Assembly (NCBI GenBank): GCA_031254795.1
Contig: JAIRTS010000201.1
Coordinates: 1 to 12,088, forward strand
Direction of reading: 5' to 3'
Source of the DNA: Treponema sp.
Lineage (GTDB): Bacteria; Spirochaetota; Spirochaetia; Treponematales; Breznakiellaceae
DNA: 12,088 nucleotides
Part shown: positions 1-6,065 of the stretch, piece after piece
Position numbering within the stretch: the stretch's first letter is position 1
Layout of the letters: every line of letters begins with the position of its first letter
Position numbers and translations under genes: made by a program
The notes under the pieces: model-generated
Databases searched by the model: none
Told to the model about the DNA's origin: nothing
Seen by the model: the letters and a program-made list of their open reading frames with translations, nothing else

Positions 1-587
1 TTGTCCACGCCTTCCCGCAACCGCCCGGTATTGAACTGGGCGCGGGACGCTCCCGGAAACTCGGTGAATGCGGCGGCTTGCGTAAACAACTCAATGGCGG
101 CTTGCGTGTTATTCTGCTCCTCAAGGGCGACCGCTTGGTTGTACATCGCCACCGGCTCAAGGTACGTGCCTTTAGCCGCAACCGCAACGGCGGACCACGC
201 CTTCTCAGCTTCCACCCAATTCTTTTTATCCGAATAAATTGACGCTACGGTTAAGTGCGCCCGCGCTGAAATATACCCTTTATGGGCAGACGCAAACGCC
301 GCCAAATCGTTTACGAGGGTCTGCGTGTCGGCGTCTTTGGATGCCTCGGCGATGTCAAACCGCAAGGTCTCATATCGCTGACTCAACGCCTCCATTTGGC
401 TTATCGCTTTTGCGTTAAGCGAACTCAACACGCTTGTCACCGTAATGAGAGCCGCCAGCGCGACAACCACAAGGATCAAAAAAACAAGGAAAGCGACCCG
501 GTTTCTCTGAATGAAGTCGCTTATTTTCTGGATTGTACTTACATCGTCTTTTTTTTCAACACTTTCTTTTTTTTCCTTATCGACCAT
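1..587 (-). CDS. Membrane-anchored tetratricopeptide-like protein, 3' part missing
   Basis: Read on the minus strand from ATG at 587, the frame stays open to the window edge (195 codons plus 2 nt), so the C-terminus is missing. A strong Shine-Dalgarno (AGGAGG, 592-597) lies 4 nt before the ATG and fixes the start. Residues 1-30 are charged and lysine-rich. Residues about 31-54 form one hydrophobic helix (VAFLVFLILVVVALAALITV and following), and the positive N-terminus predicts that the rest lies outside the cytoplasm. From about residue 55 the chain is alanine-rich and helical, with TPR-like helix pairs (for example YSDKKNWVEAEKAWSAVA and AMYNQAVALEEQNNTQAAIE). The layout, one N-terminal helix followed by TPRs, recalls YfgM-type or other envelope scaffold proteins, but the function is unknown. 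It lies 31 nt after the sigma-54 activator gene and is probably cotranscribed with it. Two A8 tracts fall in the first 45 nt of coding sequence. Confidence 0.8.
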   Translation of the reverse strand, partial: MVDKEKKESVEKKDDVSTIQKISDFIQRNRVAFLVFLILVVVALAALITVTSVLSSLNAKAISQMEALSQRYETLRFDIAEASKDADTQTLVNDLAAFASAHKGYISARAHLTVASIYSDKKNWVEAEKAWSAVAVAAKGTYLEPVAMYNQAVALEEQNNTQAAIELFTQAAAFTEFPGASRAQFNTGRLREGVD

Positions 588-618
588 ATATCCTCCTGTC
601 ATTCGCAGATTCGCCCGA

Positions 619-2163
619 TCAGCGTCCGCCGGTTCTCGCGCCGTGCTCCGCCTGAACCGGCTCAATTCCCAAATCTTTTATCAATTTTGACAAATATGTC
701 CTCTGTATGTCCAAAATTTTCGCCGTGGCTGTCTGGTTCCACTTGTTTTCTTCAAGCGCTCTCTTTATAAACCCGGCTTTGAACGAATCTAGCGCGGTTT
801 TCAGATCGAAAATCTCCTCTTTCTCAACAAGATTCGTCCTTTTAAGAAAGAGATCGCCCGCCCCTATGCGGTTATGCTGCGCCAACACACACGCCCGCTC
901 AACGCAGTTTTGCAGTTCGCGTATATTTCCGGGCCACGAGTACGTCAGCATAGCCTGCAAAGCGTCTTCAGAAAAGCCATCAAACTGTTTCTTCATCTCA
1001 AGCGAATATTTTTTAAGAAAAAACTGAGCCAACTCCGGTATGTCTTCGGGTCTCTGCCTCAATGGAGGCACATACAGAGGAAGCACATTAAGCCGGTAGT
1101 ACAGATCGTTGCGAAACTCGCCTTTTTCCACCATATCCTCCAGATCGCGGTTGGTAGCCGCCAGAATACGCAGGTCCACCGTAACCGGCGAGGCTTCTCC
1201 CACCCGCTCAAACGTCTTTTGCTGCAATACATGGAGCAGTTTCGCCTGCAACGAAAGCGGCAACTCCCCAATCTCGTCAAGGAAGATGGTTCCCCCGTCC
1301 GCCAATTCAAAGCGCCCCTTCCTGTTGGACACCGCGCCCGTAAAGGCGCCTCTCACATGCCCAAAAAGCTCGCTTTCAAGCAGATTTTCAGGCAGAGCGG
1401 CGCAGTTTACGCGGATAAACGGGGCGTTGCGCCGGGGGCTGCGTAGATGTATCTGTTCGGCGAAAAGCTCTTTGCCCACCCCGCTCTCTCCCAAAATCAA
1501 CGCCGACGAATCGGTCTGCGCGATACGCTCAACCATATCGAGTTTTTCAAGGATAATCGGACTTTTTGCAATCAGGGGGTGATACCCTTTCTCCCATCCC
1601 TGTTTATCCGTAAGCTCAATTTGCAACCGCTGAATTTCGCCGTGGGCGTGTTCCATGCTTTGCGCGTTTGTAATAGCTAACGCGGCCTGATTGGCAAATA
1701 TTTCAAGCCATTCAAGATCGCTCTTCGTAAACAACAGACCGTCTTTTTTGTTGATGATCTCAAGAACCCCTATGCACTCTTCTTTGACATGCATAGGAAC
1801 GGCAATCATGGTTTCACATGGATAATCTATATCTCTTGAAATAGCAAATAAATGGCGTCTGTCCTTTTCCGCGTCGCTTAGGATAACCGCTTCGTTGTGG
1901 GCAAAGACCCAGCCTGCGATTCCTTCTCCGGGCTTTACGACAAACCGTTTCGCCTCAGACCCCTTTGGACCCAACGCGACTTCAAAATGAAGAAAGCCTG
2001 TCTTTTTGTCAACAAGAAGCAGGCTCGAAGCCTCGGCATCGCATAAACGCGCCGCCGAAGCCATAATCTCCGTCAACAAATCATTAATATCTTGAAAATT
2101 CGAATTTATCCGCGTATTAATCTCAACAAATGTTTTAAATTTCAAGACATCAACGATTTGCAT
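619..2163 (-). CDS. Sigma-54-dependent transcriptional activator (GAF - AAA+ - Fis HTH)
   Basis: A 514-residue bacterial enhancer-binding protein. A GAF sensory domain (about residues 22-166) comes first, then a short linker. The AAA+ domain carries Walker A GESGVGKE (225-232), the sigma-54-contacting GAFTGA loop (272-277), Walker B GGTIFLDE (290-297), the arginine-finger region FRNDLYYRL (350-358) and sensor II WPGNIREL (410-417). A Fis-type helix-turn-helix ends it (about 474-498, NQTATAKILDIQRTYLSKL). All catalytic motifs look intact, so it should hydrolyse ATP to open sigma-54 promoters. There is no phosphoacceptor receiver domain; the NifA-like layout implies control by a small ligand or redox state on the GAF domain, which cannot be named from sequence. 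ATG 2163 is chosen because the GAF fold begins almost at once, but no clear Shine-Dalgarno precedes it. It follows rpsA by 32 nt, so translation may depend on ribosomes arriving from rpsA. I found no convincing sigma-54 promoter in this window. Confidence 0.93.
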   Translation of the reverse strand: MQIVDVLKFKTFVEINTRINSNFQDINDLLTEIMASAARLCDAEASSLLLVDKKTGFLHFEVALGPKGSEAKRFVVKPGEGIAGWVFAHNEAVILSDAEKDRRHLFAISRDIDYPCETMIAVPMHVKEECIGVLEIINKKDGLLFTKSDLEWLEIFANQAALAITNAQSMEHAHGEIQRLQIELTDKQGWEKGYHPLIAKSPIILEKLDMVERIAQTDSSALILGESGVGKELFAEQIHLRSPRRNAPFIRVNCAALPENLLESELFGHVRGAFTGAVSNRKGRFELADGGTIFLDEIGELPLSLQAKLLHVLQQKTFERVGEASPVTVDLRILAATNRDLEDMVEKGEFRNDLYYRLNVLPLYVPPLRQRPEDIPELAQFFLKKYSLEMKKQFDGFSEDALQAMLTYSWPGNIRELQNCVERACVLAQHNRIGAGDLFLKRTNLVEKEEIFDLKTALDSFKAGFIKRALEENKWNQTATAKILDIQRTYLSKLIKDLGIEPVQAEHGARTGGR

Positions 2164-2177
2164 ATCAGTTACAACAG

Positions 2178-2192
2178 CCGGCGCGTGGCCGG
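2178..2192 (-). promoter_or_regulatory. GC-rich hairpin in the rpsA - activator junction
   Basis: CCGGC and GCCGG form a 5-bp all-GC stem with a 5-nt loop, filling much of the 32-nt gap between the rpsA stop and the activator ATG. No T-run follows, so full termination is unlikely. It could lower read-through, stabilise the rpsA message end or limit ribosome access to the Shine-Dalgarno-less activator start. Confidence 0.35.
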
Positions 2193-2195
2193 GGA

Positions 2196-3953
2196 CTACT
2201 TTCCATCCTCAGCTTGCTTCGATTTCAATAGATCGCCTAACGTAATCTTTGATCCATCTCCGGTGTCGGTAGACATGTATTGAGACACCTCCTCGCGCTG
2301 CATCTTCCTCTGATAATCGCGGATGGAGAACGCGGCTTTTTGTTTATCGGGCTGTATCTCAAGCACAACCGCTTTCACCTTGTCGCCCACGTGGTACTTT
2401 TTCATGGCTTCATCAGGAGTTTCTCCGCTGTTTTCAGGCAGATTGGACTTGTGAACAAGCCCTTCAATGCCGCCCGGCACTTTGACGAAAACGCCAAAAT
2501 CGGTGATGGAGGAGACCTCGCCTTCAATGAAGGAAGACGGCTTGTACGCAGAGGCGAATGCCTTCCACGGATCTTCGGTGAGTTGCTTGACGCCGAGTCT
2601 GATATTGCGATTGTCTTTTTCAAGCGCAATGACCATAACCTCAATCTCCTGCCCCACTTGCAGTTCACTAGACGGCCGCTTGACCTTCTTTGTCCATGAA
2701 ATGTCGTCCGCGTGGAGAAACCCGTCAATGCCTTCCTCAAGCTCAATAAACGCGCCCGCGTTGGTGATCTTTACAACCTTTCTGGAAAGCCGCGTGCCGA
2801 CCGGATACCACTCATGTACGGTCGCCCACGGATTAGCTGTCACCTGCTTCAAACCAAGCGACACTCTGCCCGCCTGCAAATCGTACCCCAAAATCATGCA
2901 CTCAACCACAGAGCCGATGCTCACCATATCTTCCGGCTTCTGGACTTTTTTCACCCAGGAAAACTCGGATATATGCGCAAGCCCCTCAATGCCTTCTTCC
3001 AACTCAATGAACGCGCCGAAATCGGTGATCTTGGTGACCTTGCCCTTCCTGATGTCGTTGACGTGATACTTGTCCTCAAAATGTATCCACGGGTCGTCAG
3101 TAAAATGCTTGATCGAAAGGTTGATGCGTTTTTCATTGGGATCAAGCCGTATAACCTTGAGCTTGATTTCCTGTCCGCGCTTCACAAAGTCCTTGGGGCG
3201 ATTCACATGCCCCCAACTCATGTCGTTAAGATGGAGAAGCCCGTCAAAACCGCCCAGATCGATGAACGCGCCAAATGACGTGTAACTTTTTACAACTCCT
3301 ACAACATCGCTTCCAATAGGCGTATTTTCAAAGAACGCGTCCCGTTTCCTTTCTATATCTTCTTCCAGCCACTTGCGGCGGTTTACCACAATATTTTGCT
3401 TGCCATCCGAATACAGCCTTTCGACATAGACCGGGGTCTTTAAGCCGAGCAGTTTTTCCGGCTTGTCAACCTTCTGTATATCAGACTGACTGATGGGAAG
3501 AAAAGCGTGCGTCTCGTAGCCGAGGTTGAAGTCATATCCGCCCTTGACAAGCTTTTCAATGACGCCCTCAACAGGAGTGTGATCCTGAAACGCCTGCCGG
3601 AGATTCTTCCAAAACAGCTTGACATCGGCCTTTTGTTTGGAAACAATCACTTCCCCGTACTTATTCTCTTTCATCACGAGAACAACCCACACCTTATCCC
3701 CAACATTGGGAACTTCGGAAAATTCCGATCTCGGTATCTTCCCCTCGGATTTGAGGTTCACATCGACAAAAACCTGATCTTCTCTGACTTGAACGACCGA
3801 ACCCTCTACGAGTTGCCCTTCCTCCGCTGAATCGAGGGACTTAAGATACTCCTCCTGTAACTGCGTCTGGATGTTGGCGTCACTCTTTCTGCCACCATCC
3901 ACCGGCCCTGTGTCCGACGGACCGAATTCCGTTCCCACTTCCACCTTATCCAT
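2196..3953 (-). CDS. rpsA: 30S ribosomal protein S1
   Basis: A 585-residue S1 protein with six S1/OB-fold repeats at about residues 46-107, 125-193, 212-282, 297-369, 384-457 and 472-546. The repeats show the usual signatures: SFGAFIDLGGFDGLLH, DFGAFIELEEGIEGLAH, NAGAFIELEEGIDGFLH and DFGVFVKVPGGIEGLVH, plus DPW/NPW motifs at the domain junctions (287, 374, 461). The first two repeats are divergent, as expected for the ribosome-binding pair, and the later ones bind mRNA. The N-terminal 40 residues are an acidic, low-complexity lead. The start codon lies inside the end of cmk: ATGGATAA contains both the rpsA ATG and the cmk TAA (8-bp overlap). AAGGA 7 nt upstream of the ATG is a usable ribosome-binding site, so translational coupling is likely. 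In T. pallidum, as I recall, Cmk and S1 are one polypeptide; here they are separate but overlapping frames. The first part of the gene is ordinary in composition and no frameshift is seen. Confidence 0.97.
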   Translation of the reverse strand: MDKVEVGTEFGPSDTGPVDGGRKSDANIQTQLQEEYLKSLDSAEEGQLVEGSVVQVREDQVFVDVNLKSEGKIPRSEFSEVPNVGDKVWVVLVMKENKYGEVIVSKQKADVKLFWKNLRQAFQDHTPVEGVIEKLVKGGYDFNLGYETHAFLPISQSDIQKVDKPEKLLGLKTPVYVERLYSDGKQNIVVNRRKWLEEDIERKRDAFFENTPIGSDVVGVVKSYTSFGAFIDLGGFDGLLHLNDMSWGHVNRPKDFVKRGQEIKLKVIRLDPNEKRINLSIKHFTDDPWIHFEDKYHVNDIRKGKVTKITDFGAFIELEEGIEGLAHISEFSWVKKVQKPEDMVSIGSVVECMILGYDLQAGRVSLGLKQVTANPWATVHEWYPVGTRLSRKVVKITNAGAFIELEEGIDGFLHADDISWTKKVKRPSSELQVGQEIEVMVIALEKDNRNIRLGVKQLTEDPWKAFASAYKPSSFIEGEVSSITDFGVFVKVPGGIEGLVHKSNLPENSGETPDEAMKKYHVGDKVKAVVLEIQPDKQKAAFSIRDYQRKMQREEVSQYMSTDTGDGSKITLGDLLKSKQAEDGK

Positions 3954-4602
3954 GTTTGATCCTTGTTATATTGATATTTTCTATTAATATTGCATAAGTT
4001 TGCTCAATGGTCAAGAGCGAAGTGTCGAAAACCTTCACTCCATCAGCGAGCTTTAGACTGCCTTCCCGCTTATTTTTATCAATTTCGTCCCGTTCCGCTA
4101 TCGCTTTTTTGATATCTTCAAGAGAGAGTCCGGAAACGCCCTGTTTAAAACGCCGTTTCGCCCGCACTTCAACCGAAGCGTCAAGATAAAACCGGTGTTC
4201 GGCGTTTGGGAAAACAACGGTGGTCATATCCCTGCCCTCGACAATAATGTCAAGGTTCCCGGCTATTTTCCTGATTATGTCATTGACTACATGACGAATG
4301 GGAATTATGCCAGACAACGGAGCGCACATCCTGTCGATCTCGTCCGTGTGGAGAAGGGCGTCGACATTTTCTCCATTAAGGTGCGCCTGTCCTTTGCGGT
4401 ATTCGATAGCCACGCTTCGAGCGTAGGCGACGCACGATTCGGCGTTGTCTTCAGCTATGCGAACGCCATTCCGCAAACATCCCAGCGTAATAGCCCGGTA
4501 CAGATTCCCCGAATTGATGTAGGTGAACCCCATCCGGTCCGCAAGAAGCTGCGCTATCGTACTCTTTCCGGCACCGGCAGGTCCGTCAATGGCAATTACC
4601 AT
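3946..4602 (-). CDS. cmk: Cytidylate kinase
   Basis: A 218-residue (d)CMP kinase, normal length for the short bacterial form. It phosphorylates CMP and dCMP with ATP in pyrimidine salvage and nucleotide supply. Visible motifs are the P-loop GPAGAGKST (7-15), the substrate loop SGNLYRA (31-37), VEGRDMTTVVFP (121-132), the lid with RAKRR (147-151) and RDEIDKNKR (171-179). The start must be ATG 4602, because an in-frame TGA lies only 18 nt upstream and the P-loop begins five codons after the ATG. No Shine-Dalgarno is present. Instead a strong promoter ends 6 nt before the ATG (separate entry), which suggests a leaderless message. The stop overlaps the rpsA start by 8 bp, the conserved cmk-rpsA arrangement seen in many bacteria and fused in some treponemes. 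Confidence 0.97.
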   Translation of the reverse strand: MVIAIDGPAGAGKSTIAQLLADRMGFTYINSGNLYRAITLGCLRNGVRIAEDNAESCVAYARSVAIEYRKGQAHLNGENVDALLHTDEIDRMCAPLSGIIPIRHVVNDIIRKIAGNLDIIVEGRDMTTVVFPNAEHRFYLDASVEVRAKRRFKQGVSGLSLEDIKKAIAERDEIDKNKREGSLKLADGVKVFDTSLLTIEQTYAILIENINITRIKHG

Positions 4603-4637
4603 GATGCCATCATACCATCAATAGAAAAAAATATCAA
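4602..4637 (-). promoter_or_regulatory. Sigma-70-type promoter abutting the cmk start codon
   Basis: On the minus strand, -35 TTGATA (4637-4632; 5 of 6 to consensus) is separated by exactly 17 bp from -10 TATGAT (4614-4609; 5 of 6). Counting 7 nt from the end of the -10 box puts +1 at 4602, the A of the cmk ATG. A run of seven T residues lies in the spacer. The boxes are seen directly; the start site is inferred. Confidence 0.65.
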
Positions 4638-4821
4638 GTCTACCGTTCTCAAAAATAACGATTTGAAATTGGATTTGGGAGAATTTTATGCAAAAAGCAA
4701 AAAACACGACAAAGATATCCTTTTCACAATGGCTCGCCAGCGGTGTTCGCCCGCAATCCGCCATTATCTCATGGGGAGCCGCCTCTTATGGCGTGTTTTG
4801 GGAAAGCCTTCACAATCGCTT

Positions 4822-5112
4822 TTACAGTACTATTGAGCGACTCACCTCAACCGGAAAAACTCCGAAGAGCCTGTCGAGCTGTGATGAGACCGTATAGGAG
4901 GCGCCAGCCGTTCTATTGTAGACATCCACGACGACAGTCATCTCCCCGGGATCTTTTGAATAAAGAGCCGATGAATACGCGGCGCGAAACAGCCCTTTTT
5001 CCGCGAGTTCCCGCGTCGAAAGCGCGCCATATTTCTGGAGCGCCTGCTTGTCAACGACAGCGGCCGGCCCGTCATAGCCAATGGTAAACACAAAATTTTC
5101 ACGTGACAGCAT
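4822..5112 (-). CDS. Small conserved-looking protein of unknown function
   Basis: A 96-residue protein that I do not recognise. The frame extends upstream to an ATG at 5187, but ATG 5112 is preferred because GGAAGAG lies 4 nt upstream and the earlier segment is basic and poorly ordered. The chain starts MLSRENFVFTIGYDGPAAVV, then has a helical mid-part (QALQKYGALSTRELAEKGLF) and ends with alternating hydrophobics (GEMTVVVDVYN, then SQLDRLFGVFPVEV). This suggests a small alpha/beta fold. There is no signal peptide, membrane helix, cysteine or known catalytic motif. It is transcribed from a candidate promoter at 5248-5276, with the triple palindrome at 5190-5228 in its leader, and is followed by a 219-nt gap before cmk, which has its own promoter. 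The start-proximal aromatic and glycine pattern and the good ribosome-binding site favour a real gene. I cannot assign a function. Confidence 0.7.
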   Translation of the reverse strand: MLSRENFVFTIGYDGPAAVVDKQALQKYGALSTRELAEKGLFRAAYSSALYSKDPGEMTVVVDVYNRTAGASYTVSSQLDRLFGVFPVEVSRSIVL

Positions 5113-5189
5113 ATATCTCTTCCGTTTAGGTTTAATGCCCGCGACAGCGGAGTTTCTATTATAAAAATGAGATTGCTCCAAAACCAACC

Positions 5190-5228
5190 CGAACTGTGTT
5201 CGCGAACCGCGTTCGCAAACACAGTTCG
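5190..5228. repeat. 39-bp near-perfect palindrome built of three GAAC-N3-GTTC units
   Basis: The left arm CGAACTGTGTTCGCGAAC (5190-5207) and the right arm GTTCGCAAACACAGTTCG (5211-5228) are complementary at 17 of 18 positions around a 3-nt centre (CGC). Inside it are three smaller palindromes with a fixed 13-bp period: GAACTGTGTTC (5191-5201), GAACCGCGTTC (5204-5214) and AAACACAGTTC (5217-5227, one half-site changed). It begins about 13 nt after the predicted start of the small-protein transcript. That position fits an operator for a dimeric repressor binding cooperatively, or an RNA hairpin in the leader. Which one applies cannot be decided from sequence. Confidence 0.75.
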
Positions 5229-5247
5229 AGCTTTGAAACTAACTCTC

Positions 5248-5276
5248 AGTATAATACAATTTTGCGAGACAGGCAA
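5248..5276 (-). promoter_or_regulatory. Candidate sigma-70-type promoter for the small protein gene
   Basis: Minus-strand -35 TTGCCT (5276-5271; 4 of 6) with 17 bp to -10 TATACT (5253-5248; 5 of 6). The predicted +1 is near 5241, giving a leader of about 129 nt before ATG 5112. The same stretch reads TATAAT on the plus strand, but no -35 lies at a proper distance there. Confidence 0.5.
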
Positions 5277-5327
5277 GAACGCCATTGGAATTTTCCTGCT
5301 GAACCGCGCGATTTTTTCTCCACCCGC

Positions 5328-5356
5328 TTGACATTTTTTTTTCTATGCGCTATGCT
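5328..5356 (+). promoter_or_regulatory. Sigma-70-type promoter of the tRNA pair
   Basis: A perfect -35 TTGACA (5328-5333), a 17-bp T-rich spacer and -10 TATGCT (5351-5356; 4 of 6). The predicted +1 is near 5363, about 42 nt before tRNA-Gln. The short leader contains a CAGGATC/GATCTTG inverted pair. Confidence 0.75.
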
Positions 5357-5404
5357 CTCTTGTAGTTTGGCATAGCAGGATCATGGTGTTTTGATCTTGC
5401 CCAT

Positions 5405-5475
5405 TCCCCGGTTGTGTAATGGCAGCACCGCAGACTCTGGATCTGCTTGTGGGGGTTCAAATCCTCCCTGGGGAA
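5405..5475 (+). tRNA. tRNA-Gln, anticodon CUG
   Basis: A full cloverleaf in 71 nt. The acceptor TCCCCGG pairs with CTGGGGA (one G-U). The D-stem is GTG/CAC around TAATGGCAG. The anticodon stem GCAGA/TCTGC encloses loop CTCTGGA with anticodon CUG. The variable loop is four bases (TTGT), and the T-stem GGGGG/CCTCC encloses TTCAAAT. The discriminator base is A. CCA is not encoded (ACG follows), so a CCA-adding enzyme is needed. It decodes CAG. Confidence 0.95.
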
Positions 5476-5555
5476 CGTGAAACCTGTAATTCATGCGGCG
5501 CGGCGTTCGTGTGCTGGTTTTCTAATTTCAAAATCGCCTTCAGCAATGTTTAAAC

Positions 5556-5627
5556 GGCCCCTTCGTCTATCGGTTAGGACATGAGATTCTCAATCTTAAA
5601 AGAGGAGTTCGATTCTCCTAGGGGCTA
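5556..5627 (+). tRNA. tRNA-Glu, anticodon CUC
   Basis: A full cloverleaf in 72 nt. The acceptor GGCCCCT pairs with AGGGGCT (G-U at the end pair). The D-stem is GTC/GAC. The anticodon stem TGAGA/TCTTA encloses loop TTCTCAA with anticodon CUC. The T-stem AGGAG/CTCCT encloses TTCGATT. The discriminator base is A and CCA is not encoded. It decodes GAG. It lies 80 nt after tRNA-Gln, probably in the same transcript. A T6 run starts 2 nt after the gene (5630-5635). Confidence 0.95.
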
Positions 5628-5778
5628 TGTTTTTTATCTGCGACGAGGTCTAATGCCTCACGCCGGGATGCCGCTTCGACCAGCCGGCCATCCTAAGTCA
5701 ATTTATCGCGGACGCCTTCTCCGGTTCCTTCCGCTCGCTCCCGAGACTTCTCCATGAAAATTCAGCCCCGCAGCCGTT

Positions 5779-5837
5779 CCTTTGCGCCATATTCCCATTC
5801 CGGAGTTTTCGACTTTTTGGAAAGTATAGCGCAAAGG
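5779..5837. repeat. Inverted repeat, 13-bp arms with extended inner pairing
   Basis: CCTTTGCGCCATA (5779-5791) is complementary at 12 of 13 positions to TATAGCGCAAAGG (5825-5837). Just inside the arms, TTCC and GGAA can pair further, leaving an apical loop of about 20 nt. No T-run follows on either side, so it is not a plain intrinsic terminator. Confidence 0.6.
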
Positions 5838-5951
5838 TGAAAAAATTCTGTGGGTCAAGTTTAGCGCTCCGTCACGATGCGGCTCATAAAAAATTTTTTG
5901 CGCTGACGCTCGTCCCTTCGCATGGATTTGTCCCGAGTAAAGCCGGTAAGA

Positions 5952-5983
5952 GCGGGCGGTGAAACCGTTTAAAACCCGCCCGC
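5952..5983. repeat. GC-rich hairpin upstream of the DUF5312-like gene
   Basis: GCGGGCGG (5952-5959) pairs fully with CCGCCCGC (5976-5983) around a 16-nt loop that contains AAACCGTTT. There is no T-run downstream on the plus strand. It sits 46 nt before the -35 box of the next gene, so it could end upstream transcription or be a protein site. Confidence 0.5.
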
Positions 5984-6029
5984 GCCTTTAGAAAACGTCC
6001 TTCCCACATGAAAAACATGCGATACTCTC

Positions 6030-6065
6030 TTGACTATAATAAAATGAACGTTTATAGTAAAATTA
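6030..6065 (+). promoter_or_regulatory. Sigma-70-type promoter abutting the start codon at 6065
   Basis: -35 TTGACT (6030-6035; 5 of 6), a 17-bp spacer and -10 TATAGT (6053-6058; 5 of 6). The predicted +1 is 6065, which is the A of an in-frame ATG. The 6-nt gap between -10 and ATG is the same as at cmk. A second -10-like TATAAT (6035-6040) overlaps but has a poor -35. Confidence 0.6.

Larger units (their letters stand above)
5628..6064. other. Gene-poor intergenic segment with inverted repeats and an ATG-less open frame
   Basis: No convincing gene is seen in these 437 bases. Plus-strand frame 5654-5962 has no stop for 102 codons but contains no ATG and only an internal GTG. Two short ATG frames (from 5652, 34 codons; from 5754, 28 codons) lack ribosome-binding sites. 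Two inverted repeats, at 5779-5837 and 5952-5983, are listed separately. The far end carries the promoter for the gene starting at 6065. It may be a decayed gene, an untranslated RNA or an interspersed repeat. Confidence 0.5.

Noticed and set aside
282..770. 162-codon plus-strand open frame
   Set aside because: It spans the TPR gene start and the activator end in antisense; homopolymer-derived phenylalanine runs come from the A8 tracts of the opposite strand.
874..1446. 190-codon plus-strand open frame
   Set aside because: Mirror of the AAA+ domain of the sigma-54 activator; the sense frame holds Walker and GAFTGA motifs.
5113..5187. Upstream start (ATG 5187) for the small protein
   Set aside because: The 25-residue extension has no ribosome-binding site, whereas ATG 5112 has GGAAGAG at proper distance.
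5190..5228. LexA/DinR SOS box
   Set aside because: The Gram-positive box is CGAAC-N4-GTTCG; all units here have a 3-nt centre, and no SOS gene is adjacent.
5628..5636. Intrinsic terminator after tRNA-Glu
   Set aside because: A T6 run is present, but the only stem before it is the tRNA acceptor/T-arm, whose folding belongs to the cloverleaf; no separate hairpin abuts the T-run.
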